DNA of 64,000 nt from an uncultured bacterium. GTDB lineage: Bacteria > Cyanobacteriota > Vampirovibrionia > Gastranaerophilales > Gastranaerophilaceae. The stretch spans positions 186,001-250,000 of the forward strand of contig CADAJP010000002.1 in assembly GCA_902788345.1 (NCBI GenBank), written 5' to 3'. Below the pieces are notes generated by a model. That model saw only the letters and a program-made list of their open reading frames with translations, was not told where the DNA came from and ran no database searches. Position 1 is the stretch's first letter; every line of letters starts with the position of its first letter. Positions 32,589-41,298 of the stretch are shown one piece after another. The position numbers were made by a program, and so were the translations under genes.

Positions 32589-33167
32589 ATGAAAAAGTTT
32601 TTACTGATTTTTATTACAACCTTATTATCAATTTTTACATTTACAACCACAGCTCTTGCACTCAGCGGTATTTGGATGAACACAAAAGGTTTAAAGGTTT
32701 ATATTCCGCCTAAAGATATGCTCACCACCACGATGACACACGCTTTTCAGGAATGGCAAAGAAAAACAAATAACTATTTCTCTTTTCAATTTGTAAACAC
32801 AAAAAGCACCGCAAATATTGAAGTAATTTTTATGGACAGCGGAATCCCAGAAATCTGCAAAAATGACGGGGCATTGGGCTGCACAAAAGTAAGTACACTA
32901 CAAAACCACCTCGGAACAAGAATAAGACGCGCAACAGTTTATATTTCCCGAAAAAGTAATAACGGCAGAGTGATGAGTAACACACAGGTTTATACAATAA
33001 TGCTTCATGAAATCGGACACGCTTTAGGGTTAGGACACACAAAAGAACCGACAAGCATTATGTATGCAGGCACAAATCAAACAATGGCAACAAAACAGGA
33101 AATTCAAATATCTGATTTAAACCTGCTTTACGATATTTATCACAGTGATAAAAAGAAAAGTAATTAA
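32589..33167 (+). CDS. secreted matrixin-like zinc metalloprotease
   Basis: 192 residues. A signal peptide covers about 1-25 (F-L-L-I-F-I-T-T-L-L ending A-L-A). The zinc motif is H140-E-I-G-H144-A-L-G-L-G-H150 with E141 as the catalytic base, and the Met-turn is S-I-M158-Y. These are diagnostic of metzincins, matrixin branch. The domain occupies 31-185 and there are no pro- or hemopexin-like domains, so it is a compact, probably periplasmic or secreted protease. It faces a second protease gene on the other strand with a 4-base overlap. Substrate unknown. Confidence 0.85.
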   Translation: MKKFLLIFITTLLSIFTFTTTALALSGIWMNTKGLKVYIPPKDMLTTTMTHAFQEWQRKTNNYFSFQFVNTKSTANIEVIFMDSGIPEICKNDGALGCTKVSTLQNHLGTRIRRATVYISRKSNNGRVMSNTQVYTIMLHEIGHALGLGHTKEPTSIMYAGTNQTMATKQEIQISDLNLLYDIYHSDKKKSN

Positions 33168-33718
33168 AAGCTTGAATAAGTACCTTTATTCATATATGAC
33201 CAACCGTTCAAACGAAAAAGTTTTATAATATCGTTTGATGTAATATCCTGTTTTTCATCAACCGGAGAATGCATTATACCAAGATTACGATTTGAATCCG
33301 GTAAACCCAATGCATGTCCTATTTCATGAAGCATAACAGTATAAATCATATCCTGAGAATATTTTTTAGGATTTGGGACTATTGAAATTTCAGCTTTTGA
33401 AATACTGCCGCCTTTGATAGTTACTGCGTATTCGCCCAAATCACCAACATCTGTTCCGTTTGTTTTTTCGGGAAAATCAACCTCAATATCAGCAGGAGTT
33501 TTTGTTATAAAAGAAAATTTTAATTGACCGTAACTTTTATCCTGCCATTTTTGAAAAGCTCTCTGCATCATGCCGGAATAATCGTTATCTGCCGGTATAT
33601 ATACGGTCAATGTATTTTTTGCCCAGCTATAACCGTTATCCCCAACCGCAAAAGACGGAAGCGATAACAAAAATAAACCTGCAATTAATATAAAAAATGT
33701 AAATATTCTCTTTATCAT
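33164..33718 (-). CDS. secreted metzincin-like protease with Asp as third zinc ligand
   Basis: 184 residues from ATG 33718 (AGGAA upstream). Signal peptide about 1-25. Zinc motif H131-E-I-G-H135-A-L-G-L-P-D141 with an Asp in the third ligand position, then S-N-R-N-L-G-I-M149 as the Met-turn. Asp in that place is known in snapalysin-type enzymes. The rest of the domain is homologous in layout to the protease at 32589: a strand-helix N terminus with W-A-K-N-T-L-T-V-Y-I-P and a Q-K-W-Q-D helix. Two diverged copies facing each other suggest an old inverted duplication. Substrate unknown. Confidence 0.8.
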   Translation of the reverse strand: MIKRIFTFFILIAGLFLLSLPSFAVGDNGYSWAKNTLTVYIPADNDYSGMMQRAFQKWQDKSYGQLKFSFITKTPADIEVDFPEKTNGTDVGDLGEYAVTIKGGSISKAEISIVPNPKKYSQDMIYTVMLHEIGHALGLPDSNRNLGIMHSPVDEKQDITSNDIIKLFRLNGWSYMNKGTYSSF

Positions 33719-33739
33719 AATCAAATTCCTTTTACTACT

Positions 33740-34399
33740 CTACCAGCCTTCTCTTGTTGAAATCTGTTTTCCGTCAAGATCAAACATCTGGCTTTTATAC
33801 CATACTCCCTGAAATTCTTTTTTGCTGTCATACATATACTGAATATCTTTTGAAGCAAAGTATAAAGCACTTTTCAAATTTCCTTTTTTGTCATATTGCA
33901 TTGAATAATAAGGGAATTTCGGATAATTTTCAGATGTTATATCAGCATAATACAACTTGCCAAAAGCCGTATAATACAAAGAATGATGAATATCATCCCT
34001 GTACTGAATTGCATAAATTATCAAAGTATTTTTTTTGTAATAAAACGGACTGTATTTTGCATCTTCATCTTCGGTAACACCATTATTTGCGAGCATGTAA
34101 TGGTATTTAAAATTTTTGTCCTTTTTATATTTTTCAAACTCTTTTTTAAATTCATCTTTTGTCAGATAAATTTTTGAAGAATCGCTGAAAATAACATCTC
34201 TGTAGCTGTTTGCAAGTTCAATTCTCTCATTTTTTGTTAAGTCTGCCCAGTTAAAAATGACTTCAGGTTCATTTTGCACCTGAGGAGTAATTACCTGTTC
34301 AGATTGCGGCGGTCGTTCTTCAACAAATATATCCTCAAAAGCAAAAACACCACCTGTAGATAAACACAACATCAACAAAAATAATAATAATTTTTTCAT
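33740..34399 (-). CDS. exported protein of unknown function
   Basis: 219 residues behind TAGGAGTTAAGA. Signal peptide about 1-20 (L-L-L-F-L-L-M-L-C-L-S-T-G-G-V-F-A). The N terminus then has a Pro/Gln-rich linker, a helical segment with Y-R-D-V-I-F-S-D-S, and a beta-rich C-terminal half rich in Tyr, Asp and Lys (Y-Y-K-K-N-T-L-I-I-Y-A-I-Q-Y-R, K-L-Y-Y-A-D-I). The C-terminal half has a pattern seen in periplasmic beta-sandwich proteins but no family I know. It lies just upstream of the second protease gene (21-base gap to the ATG used there) and may share its transcript. Confidence 0.7.
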   Translation of the reverse strand: MKKLLLFLLMLCLSTGGVFAFEDIFVEERPPQSEQVITPQVQNEPEVIFNWADLTKNERIELANSYRDVIFSDSSKIYLTKDEFKKEFEKYKKDKNFKYHYMLANNGVTEDEDAKYSPFYYKKNTLIIYAIQYRDDIHHSLYYTAFGKLYYADITSENYPKFPYYSMQYDKKGNLKSALYFASKDIQYMYDSKKEFQGVWYKSQMFDLDGKQISTREGW

Positions 34400-34408
34400 T
34401 CTTAACTC

Positions 34409-35080
34409 CTATAATTTATTATTTAAAACTTTATAAGCAATTCTTAATTTAACCGAAAACAAATTATCTTCAGCTTCAAACAAATTAGCTTCCGCCAAAG
34501 CATATTCTTCAGGTAAAATAATACCATTTATCTCAAATCCTGTAAAATTTCCTGAAGCATCTTTTCTGGATTTTGTTGCAAGTGCATACATAAAGGCTGA
34601 CATGTCGTCTTTATCAATCAGATTATCACCATGAGGCTCTCCATGTGTGGAAATTTTATTAAAAGCATTACGTATCCAAACTTTTACCTTATTTATATAT
34701 TCAGGTTTATTTTCAATATCATATCTGCCAAATCTGTATTTGAGCAAATATTCTTCATAATCTTCATAAGTTAATTTGCCGGTAACATTTTGAACCTCTC
34801 TTGCAATAAATAAAAGATATGACTGTGCAAGTTCAGATATATTTTGCTTAAAAGTATTATCAAGATATTCCATATCTTCTTGTGTTTTATCAGGTTTAGA
34901 TGCAATTTGCCTCCATTTTGGAGACACAACATCAAAATCTTCTGCATCGGGATTTTGTATTCCCGACTGTACGACCATATCATTTATTACGATTGCAAGA
35001 GCTTCGCCAAGTTCAGCATTGCCCAAAGGCAACTCTGCCAATATACTTGTTCTTGTAGCATCCTGAAAATTATCCTGCAT
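34409..35080 (-). CDS. protein of unknown function with an EF-hand-like loop
   Basis: 223 residues, acidic and helical, no signal peptide. A segment near 151-162 reads H-G-D-N-L-I-D-K-D-D-M-S-A-F, which looks like a calcium-binding EF-hand loop (D-x-N-x-I-D-x-x-D). The N-terminal helix A-T-R-T-S-I-L-A-E-L-P and the segment L-T-Y-E-D-Y-E-E-Y-L-L-K-Y-R are also notable. Only one such loop is seen, so calcium binding is uncertain. It lies between the HgdC-like activase and the exported gene, with about 9-base gaps on both sides, suggesting an operon. Function unknown. Confidence 0.68.
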   Translation of the reverse strand: MQDNFQDATRTSILAELPLGNAELGEALAIVINDMVVQSGIQNPDAEDFDVVSPKWRQIASKPDKTQEDMEYLDNTFKQNISELAQSYLLFIAREVQNVTGKLTYEDYEEYLLKYRFGRYDIENKPEYINKVKVWIRNAFNKISTHGEPHGDNLIDKDDMSAFMYALATKSRKDASGNFTGFEINGIILPEEYALAEANLFEAEDNLFSVKLRIAYKVLNNKL

Positions 35081-35089
35081 TAAACGATT

Positions 35090-36094
35090 TTATCCTATGT
35101 CCCATCTCCCGCAGGTTCCACCCCAGCGAGCGATAATATTACCTTTTACATCTTTTATTTTATCAACATGTTGAACTTCGTCAACTCCTTCAACAATTGT
35201 AATAACTTCACAATTATTTGAACAACCGTTACATGCACAGGTAATCGAAGAAAAATGCATATCAGCGACATTCCAGCCTTTAAATTTTGTCTGTGCACTT
35301 GTGTATTGATGATTTTCCATCGCAAGCATCGCTGCACCGATTGCACCCATAGTTTGATGATGTTCAGGAACAACGACTTCCGCATTCAAAGCTTCTTCAA
35401 ATGCTTTTACCATGCCTGTATTACTTGCAACACCGCCCTGAAATGAAAATACAGGCAGCAATTCTTTACCTAACGCCAAGTTACTCAAATAATTTCTTAC
35501 AAGAGCCTGACATAAACCGTATAATAAATCTTCAACAGGATAACCAAGCTGCTGTTTATGAATAAGATCACTTTCGGCAAATACACCGCATCTTCCGGCA
35601 ATTCTTGCAGGATTTGATGATTTCAAAGCGGTTGAACCAAAATCCTGAATAGGTACACCTAATCTTTGAGCCTGATGATCCAAGAAAGAACCTGTACCTG
35701 CCGCACAAACAGTATTCATGGCAAAATCCGTAACAATACCGTCACGCATTATAATAATTTTACTATCCTGTCCGCCAATTTCCAAAATAGTCTGAACACC
35801 CGGAACAGTAACACTTGCAGCAACAGCATGGGCGGTAATTTCATTTTTTACAACATCTGCACCAACCAAAGAACCGGCTAATGCTCTGCCTGAACCGGTT
35901 GTACCAACACCCATAACTTCGTAATCTGTTATGCGTTTTTCATACAGTTGACGCATACCGTTTTGCACTGCAGCAACAGGAGTTCCTGCCGTTTTCAGCA
36001 TAATACTGTCAACATATTTGCCTGTTTCATCTATCAATGCCAATTTTGTTGTAACTGAACCTACATCTATCCCTAAATATACTGTTAAACTCAT
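35090..36094 (-). CDS. HgdC/BadF-type ATP-dependent activase, orphan
   Basis: 334 residues with the ASKHA fold. The phosphate-binding loop is G-I-D-V-G-S-V-T-T-K (8-17), adenosine contact I-G-G-Q-D-S-K near 105, and the two [4Fe-4S] cysteines are in N-T-V-C-A-A-G-T-G-S-F-L-D near 128 and G-R-C-G-V-F near 167. Normally the activator passes an electron to a 2-hydroxyacyl-CoA dehydratase encoded beside it. No such dehydratase is nearby. A Cys-rich C-terminal tail (C-A-C-N-G-C-S-N-N-C and G-G-T-C-G-R-W-D) is an extra feature. Possible partners include a corrinoid reductase or a benzoyl-CoA-like reductase, all unproven. It heads a cluster of four minus-strand genes. Confidence 0.85.
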   Translation of the reverse strand: MSLTVYLGIDVGSVTTKLALIDETGKYVDSIMLKTAGTPVAAVQNGMRQLYEKRITDYEVMGVGTTGSGRALAGSLVGADVVKNEITAHAVAASVTVPGVQTILEIGGQDSKIIIMRDGIVTDFAMNTVCAAGTGSFLDHQAQRLGVPIQDFGSTALKSSNPARIAGRCGVFAESDLIHKQQLGYPVEDLLYGLCQALVRNYLSNLALGKELLPVFSFQGGVASNTGMVKAFEEALNAEVVVPEHHQTMGAIGAAMLAMENHQYTSAQTKFKGWNVADMHFSSITCACNGCSNNCEVITIVEGVDEVQHVDKIKDVKGNIIARWGGTCGRWDIG

Positions 36095-36163
36095 TATTTC
36101 TCTTTCTTTTATTTTAATTCCAAAGCCTGTAACAGTATTATTGTAGCATAAAAATTATATTAA

Positions 36164-37204
36164 TTACATTTTTGCCAATTTTTTATACAATTCAATTTGT
36201 TCAGCAGATATATGTTCAGGTAAAACAATTTTAATTTTGGCGTTAAGATTACCAAAACTGCCGTTTTTATTCGGTAAACCAAGGTTTTTTAATCTGAGTA
36301 TTTTCCCTGACGAAGTCATTGCAGGAATTTTTATTCCTATTGTTCCATGCAGAGTATTTATTTCTTTTTTACAGCCTAAAACCGCTTCCGGCGGTGTTAT
36401 TTCAACTTCTTTTGTTAAATCAGAACCATCAATTATGTACTCATTATCTTTTGGTGTAACAATAAGATACATATCACCTTTTTGACCGTAGGCATCAGTC
36501 CTGCCCTGACCTTTAAGTCTGATTTTTTGACCTGCCTTTATATCTTTAGGCAGTTTTACTTTCACCGATTTATTCTCGTTTACAATACCCGTACCGCCGC
36601 AATGAGAACAAAATCCACCCGAAGTTGAACAATACGGGCATTTTGACATGTCATTATATTTAACGGTTATCGGAGTGTCTGAAAATAAATCTTTTGCCGT
36701 AACATTCAGATTAAGAGTTATATCCGAATCCTGTGAACTTTTCTTTGTTCTTGTGCTCCTTGATGTACGGGTTCTGCCGGCACTTTGCCCCATAGAGCCA
36801 AAATCAAATCCGCCAAAACTTCCTGTACTTTGTCTATGTACGGATGCACTGCCCATCATATCACCGAACAGAGAGCTGAAAAAGTCGGAAAAACCGCCCA
36901 TATCACCACCGCCAAAATTGAACTGCTGATATGTTCCGCCTCCAAAGTTTTCAAATCCCGGAGGAGGTGTATAATCTGCACCCCCTTGCCAGTTTGAACC
37001 TAAACTGTCGTACCTTTGACGTTTTTGCTTATCGCTTAATACTTCATAAGCTTCATTTATTTCTTTAAATTTTTCTTCGGCTTCTTTTGTTTTATTAACA
37101 TCAGGGTGATACTTTCGGGCAAGTTTTCTGTACGCAGATTTTATCTGAGCTTCTGTTGCACTTCTTTCAACACCTAATATTTCATAATAATCTCTGTATT
37201 TCAT
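36164..37204 (-). CDS. dnaJ: DnaJ-like co-chaperone with a single zinc centre
   Basis: 346 residues. The J domain is complete: Y-Y-E-I-L-G-V, an H-P-D motif in K-Y-H-P-D-V-N (31-37), and the K-F-K-E-I-N-E-A-Y helix. The G/F region (75-140) is rich in Gly and Phe. Only two CxxC pairs are present, C-P-Y-C and C-S-H-C-G-G-T-G near 187-203, in place of the usual four. C-terminal beta domains I and II follow. It should stimulate Hsp70 (DnaK) ATPase. Between classic DnaJ and CbpA in type. No dnaK is in the window. Confidence 0.87.
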   Translation of the reverse strand: MKYRDYYEILGVERSATEAQIKSAYRKLARKYHPDVNKTKEAEEKFKEINEAYEVLSDKQKRQRYDSLGSNWQGGADYTPPPGFENFGGGTYQQFNFGGGDMGGFSDFFSSLFGDMMGSASVHRQSTGSFGGFDFGSMGQSAGRTRTSRSTRTKKSSQDSDITLNLNVTAKDLFSDTPITVKYNDMSKCPYCSTSGGFCSHCGGTGIVNENKSVKVKLPKDIKAGQKIRLKGQGRTDAYGQKGDMYLIVTPKDNEYIIDGSDLTKEVEITPPEAVLGCKKEINTLHGTIGIKIPAMTSSGKILRLKNLGLPNKNGSFGNLNAKIKIVLPEHISAEQIELYKKLAKM

Positions 37205-37305
37205 GAATTAAAATCTCCTATTAAACATGATAATACAGTAACAGAAGATTTTAACAATTTTTAATTATTTCTTAATGATATTTTGAAAAGCACATTATTG
37301 TATAA

Positions 37306-37716
37306 CTAATTTTCTAAAATTTCTTTATTCATTTCATCAATATCTTTTTTTATTGATTTAAAAGATTCTTTATTTTTCAAAAAGTCTAAAATATCTTTTT
37401 TTGTTCCGTATGCTAATGGTCTTGTAAGTTCTCTTTGCATTGACTTATGGAGCATAGAAACTTCGAGCATATGACCTGCAAATTTGTCGCTGTCTTGTGA
37501 AATAGTAAAAGCTAAAGCCTTACAATTCAGCCCTTTACCGTCATTTGAAAAACATTCATTTATATCTTTATAATGAAAATCATCAGAAAGCTCGTATTCT
37601 GCACGTTTTAACAGTTTATCAAGCGTATCTTTTATCCCTTTATTAACATCAAGGTTATTTTTATTTAAAGGGTTCATTTTAATTATTTTCGCATTATTAT
37701 TAAAAAGTTTTATCAT
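37306..37716 (-). CDS. small helical protein paired with the RelA/SpoT-like gene
   Basis: 136 residues behind a GAGG ribosome site. Mostly helical and charged: D-T-L-D-K-L-L-K-R-A-E-Y-E-L, then S-K-F-A-G-H-M-L-E and a C-terminal helix rich in Lys and Glu. It has a Cys-bearing loop (N-E-C-F-S-N-D-G-K-G-L-N-C). No signal peptide or membrane segment. It lies 14 bases after the RelA/SpoT-like gene on the same strand, so the pair is a tight unit. In toxSAS systems a small antitoxin is encoded next to the synthetase, and this gene is a candidate for such a partner. I see no family match. Confidence 0.62.
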   Translation of the reverse strand: MIKLFNNNAKIIKMNPLNKNNLDVNKGIKDTLDKLLKRAEYELSDDFHYKDINECFSNDGKGLNCKALAFTISQDSDKFAGHMLEVSMLHKSMQRELTRPLAYGTKKDILDFLKNKESFKSIKKDIDEMNKEILEN

Positions 37717-37730
37717 ATTTTAACCTCTGG

Positions 37731-39197
37731 TTATGCAATTTTTTCAAATTCAACATATGGTTTGAATGACTGCATTTTTTCTTTCTGAATTGCTTCATCT
37801 ACATAGTGCAATTTGGTCATATTTTCTCTTGACATAAGTTTGCTTAAACCTTTTGCAAGACCCGGTTTTTTACCTTTGATACCAACTTCCACTGTTCTGT
37901 CATAATTATAGCACTTTTGCAAATATCTTGTATGTTTACCTGCCAATTCTTCATTTTTACTCATTTCGGCTTTAGCTTTTTGGAATGGTTCAAATGTCTT
38001 ATTTATAGTACCTTTACCCTGATTACCATCATAGTTTACATGTTCAATTTCACCAAAAGTAATTTTTTCATTTGATTTAGGTGCGATTTTACAACCTTCA
38101 CCGCGAATTTGTAATTCGGCACGGCTTCCGTCACTAAGATAGAAATTCATTTGAGTAGTTGTGTATCCGCCAGGTTTAATACCTTTTTTAGCATCAGCAG
38201 GTAATTCTGATATATTATATCTTGAAAGATTGATTTTGTTTGAAGTGTGGTCAAGTGTATATTTTTCACCTGTTTCAACCTGTAATCTTTTAATGTTTCT
38301 TATCTGATTATCTGAAAAATATGCAAGTCCGTCAGGTCCTCTGTAATTACAAAAACGCGGAACATGTAAAGATGCTATTTTATCAGGATTATTTTTTAAA
38401 GTTTCCAATAACTTCGGATTTACATCCATTTTTGATAATTGTTCCATTGTAACTACTTTTCTGTCTAAAGCATCTTTCATCATACTCAAAATTACGCTGT
38501 TGTATGCTTCTTCGGATTGTTTTTCCGCAAGCTGTAATTTTACATCCTGTGCATATTTTTCTGCAACTTTTGTCTGAGCTTTTGATAATTTTGCATCGCC
38601 GCTAAAATATCTTTTTAAAAATTTCTTTTCTTTTGCAGTTAAATATTTGCCGTCAACATTGAAATTTTTAATTACATCAAGAACATCTTTTCTTGAAAGA
38701 CTTTCTAAAGTTAATCTGCCTGCAACACCGTCTGTTAAAAAACTTTCAACATCAGTATCTTTTGTTAAAGTAAGTTCTTTTTCTTTTACATTTTTAATGA
38801 TTTTTGAATAAATTGAAGCTGCACTTTTTGAGCGAATATCAACTTTTTTACCCGGAAACATTTTAGAAAATTTTTCTCTTGCTTCAGAAACCTGAGAAGC
38901 ATATTTTTTTTCTAAACGCAAAGCCATATTACCGATTTCGCCTTTTACTATATCATTATCCAAATCTGTATATTTTATTGCGAAATCAGGTTTTACATTA
39001 TCTATAGTTGAAGGTCTGATTGGAATAGAAATATCCGGTTTTAATCTCAATTTAACAACTTCACCTAATTCTTTTGTTGCTTCTTTTGCCATTGTAAGCA
39101 AAGGTTTATTATCAATAACAGTTTGAGCTGTTTTTACACCACTTGCAGAAAATAATGCACTTGCACCTTTTTGTATTAATTTAACTGCTAAACTCAT
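37731..39197 (-). CDS. RelA/SpoT nucleotidyltransferase-like protein, divergent
   Basis: 488 residues. The synthetase motifs can be traced in order: I-R-S-K-S-A-A-S-I-Y-S-K at 121-132 (like 'gR.Ks..Si..K'), D156-G-V-A-G-R161 (like 'D..G.R'), G344-Y345-T-T-T-Q-M (like 'GYrS.H', Tyr stacks on the acceptor guanine), E361-L-Q-I-R365 and E385-H-V-N-Y-D390. About 180 residues separate D156 from Y345, twice the usual distance, so a helical insertion is present. It lacks HD, TGS and ACT domains. The second, canonical Rel/SpoT protein is at 47477. It may make (p)ppGpp-like nucleotides, pyrophosphorylate tRNA as some toxSAS enzymes do, or be inactive. It is followed at 14 bases by a small gene. Confidence 0.7.
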   Translation of the reverse strand: MSLAVKLIQKGASALFSASGVKTAQTVIDNKPLLTMAKEATKELGEVVKLRLKPDISIPIRPSTIDNVKPDFAIKYTDLDNDIVKGEIGNMALRLEKKYASQVSEAREKFSKMFPGKKVDIRSKSAASIYSKIIKNVKEKELTLTKDTDVESFLTDGVAGRLTLESLSRKDVLDVIKNFNVDGKYLTAKEKKFLKRYFSGDAKLSKAQTKVAEKYAQDVKLQLAEKQSEEAYNSVILSMMKDALDRKVVTMEQLSKMDVNPKLLETLKNNPDKIASLHVPRFCNYRGPDGLAYFSDNQIRNIKRLQVETGEKYTLDHTSNKINLSRYNISELPADAKKGIKPGGYTTTQMNFYLSDGSRAELQIRGEGCKIAPKSNEKITFGEIEHVNYDGNQGKGTINKTFEPFQKAKAEMSKNEELAGKHTRYLQKCYNYDRTVEVGIKGKKPGLAKGLSKLMSRENMTKLHYVDEAIQKEKMQSFKPYVEFEKIA

Positions 39198-39363
39198 AAA
39201 TATTTCCCTTAATTATATCCCCTGTATTTTAATAAAGTATTTTTTTTGGTGTAAATTGCCATTTTTACCCTGTTTATTAAATTTTGTAACATTCGGAAAA
39301 ATCCTTTAAAAGTTGCGATATATTACAAATTTTTCTATTTTTAATTAATCTGCTAAACTTTTG

Positions 39364-39386
39364 ATGGGGAAGTGTGACTTTTCCGA
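39364..39386 (+). other. short hairpin in the fliN 5' region
   Basis: ATGGGGAAGT-GTG-ACTTTTCC forms a 7-8 bp stem about 55 bases before the fliN-like start. There is no T run, so it is not a terminator. It may be part of a longer leader structure; the spacer 39198-39438 holds no open frame of note. Confidence 0.3.
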
Positions 39387-39438
39387 AAGCTGCATTAAAA
39401 AAAACATGTAGTAGTGGATAAAATAATCAAGGGATGGT

Positions 39439-40653
39439 ATGGCTGTTAATATTAACACAGGTGCTAATATAGAAGATTCTATATCTACAAAGGAATTATT
39501 CAGAGAATATGACTGGTATGAAAAAACTTTCTCTAATATAGTTCAGTTTGCCAGTGATGATTTCTTTACGAAAAATTTTAAAGTAGATTTTATAGGATTG
39601 AGCAAAAACATTAACTGCCTGTTAAAAGATGAATCCTGCTTTGTTACCAAGATTAAAATCAACGAAGAATATGACATGTTCTTCAGACTTACAGAAAAAG
39701 CAATTGACATAATACTTGAAAAAGTTTTAGGTAAACCGAAAAGCAGATTTAACATAAATAAAATCTCTGATTTGGAAGCAAAAATTATAACCGCATTTAA
39801 CAGCTGCATGTTCGATGCACTTAAAGCGAAAATGGGAGAGCCGGATCCAAAACAACTAAAACGAACAAATTTCGATATGGTAAACCTGACATTTGTTCTA
39901 AAAGATATTGACAACGTAATAAAAGATGCGGGAAAAGTTATTGTAACACTGCCGTTAGGATTGTTAAGACCACATCAGATAACCTCCGGCGGTGAAAAAT
40001 TTGCAAATACAGATTTCCCGAACAGCGAAATTTTTGTAAAAGTCATTATGGGAAAAATGAGATTTCCGCTAATTGACATTCAAAATATAGAACAAGATGA
40101 CGTTGTTGTATTTGAAAACAGTAATATTGAGCATATGACACTTGCTATTCAGGATGAACTGCTTGATATTCATCTCAATCCAAACATGGACTTACTTATA
40201 CCTGAAGAATTCAACGAGAGAGGAGAAGATAATATGTCTGCTAATTTATGGGACAATATAGAAGTAGAAATGAATGCGGAATTTGATGCCGTAAAAATTA
40301 CACTTGGAGAACTGAAAAATATAGAAGATGGTTTGGTTGTAGATTTAACCTCTCTTTATAACAACAATGTCACATTAAAAGTTGAAGGCAACCCGATTGC
40401 AAGCGGAACACTTGTTATTGTAAATGACAGATATGGTGTAAAAATCAATCAGGTTATTGCACCTCCTGCACCTAAATCAGAACAGACTGAAGAAGAAGCA
40501 GATACTCAGGAACAAATTCCGGTTCCTGTAAATACTAATATTGCACAAAATGACACAGAAGAACAAATTGTCCAAAACGGCGGAGCTGAAGTTGAAGGAG
40601 ATGAAGAAGACTTTGACTACAGCGATTTCGATTTGGATGATGAAGGATTATAA
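39439..40653 (+). CDS. FliN/FliY-like flagellar motor switch protein
   Basis: 404 residues. The C-terminal region about 270-345 is a SpoA (surface presentation of antigens) domain: M-S-A-N-L-W-D-N-I-E-V-E-M, then A-V-K-I-T-L-G-E-L, V-D-L, and N-N-N-V-T-L-K-V-E-G-N-P-I-A-S-G. The N-terminal 250 residues are diverged and look like the CheC-FliM middle domain. The C-terminal tail is acidic (E-E-D-F-D-Y-S-D-F-D). FliN and FliY form the C-ring of the motor and export gate. It heads the fliO-P-Q-R cluster. A role in a non-flagellar secretion apparatus is equally possible. Confidence 0.7.
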   Translation: MAVNINTGANIEDSISTKELFREYDWYEKTFSNIVQFASDDFFTKNFKVDFIGLSKNINCLLKDESCFVTKIKINEEYDMFFRLTEKAIDIILEKVLGKPKSRFNINKISDLEAKIITAFNSCMFDALKAKMGEPDPKQLKRTNFDMVNLTFVLKDIDNVIKDAGKVIVTLPLGLLRPHQITSGGEKFANTDFPNSEIFVKVIMGKMRFPLIDIQNIEQDDVVVFENSNIEHMTLAIQDELLDIHLNPNMDLLIPEEFNERGEDNMSANLWDNIEVEMNAEFDAVKITLGELKNIEDGLVVDLTSLYNNNVTLKVEGNPIASGTLVIVNDRYGVKINQVIAPPAPKSEQTEEEADTQEQIPVPVNTNIAQNDTEEQIVQNGGAEVEGDEEDFDYSDFDLDDEGL

Positions 40654-40700
40654 TCAAGGCAAAAAGGAAACAGGTTCGTAACAAAAACAGAAAGGCAGAT

Positions 40701-41291
40701 ATGGGACACTACATTCTTAGTTTTACGGTTTATACACTCGCAATGACAGGATTAATATTCTTTGCATTGTTTGTTTATAAAAAAGTTGTTCAAGGAAACA
40801 TTGGAACAAAAAATTCCAAAATGTTATCCGTGGAAGAAACAATGAGTATTTCTCCAAGAAAAACACTTATGATAGTAAAAGCCGGAGAAGAAAGATTTTT
40901 AATAGCTTCTGATGTTGATAAAACAACGCTTATATCAAAACTTGACAATCATGAAACAATTAAAACAGTTATACCGCAGGAAAAAATTGAACATTTCAAA
41001 AATATTGAAACCGAACCTGTAGATTTGAATGTTTACACCCCTCAAAACGACATTCAACAACAAATAGCGGAACAAGATATTGTAAAACCGGAAGTTAAAA
41101 AGCAACCTAAAGCACCAAAAACACCGGTGCATCTTGAAGTTGTAACAGATAAAAATATGAGAGTATCCGAACTGAGAAAAACTCAAAGAGAACGCAAAGG
41201 CAGAAGAAATATTACCATAGATGTTACGGATACAACAAACCACGGCTTTTCAACCTTGAGAGAAATGGTATCTAAAGTAAACGAAATGTAG
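40701..41291 (+). CDS. fliO: FliO-like flagellar assembly protein
   Basis: 196 residues. One N-terminal membrane segment (about 4-25, Y-T-L-A-M-T-G-L-I-F-F-A-L-F-V-Y), then a K-M-L-S-V-E-E-T-M-S-I-S-P-R-K-T-L-M-I-V-K-A-G-E-E-R-F-L-I segment typical of the FliO cytoplasmic domain, and a long charged tail. FliO helps stabilise FliP during assembly of the export gate. It lies between fliN and fliP with small gaps. The tail is longer than in typical FliO proteins and unconserved. Confidence 0.7.
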   Translation: MGHYILSFTVYTLAMTGLIFFALFVYKKVVQGNIGTKNSKMLSVEETMSISPRKTLMIVKAGEERFLIASDVDKTTLISKLDNHETIKTVIPQEKIEHFKNIETEPVDLNVYTPQNDIQQQIAEQDIVKPEVKKQPKAPKTPVHLEVVTDKNMRVSELRKTQRERKGRRNITIDVTDTTNHGFSTLREMVSKVNEM

Positions 41292-41298
41292 GGAGCAG

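Noticed and set aside
35666..35881. 71-codon frame antisense to the activase
   Set aside because: Shadow of the Fe-S and ATP-binding region; Cys and Thr content follows from the reverse strand.
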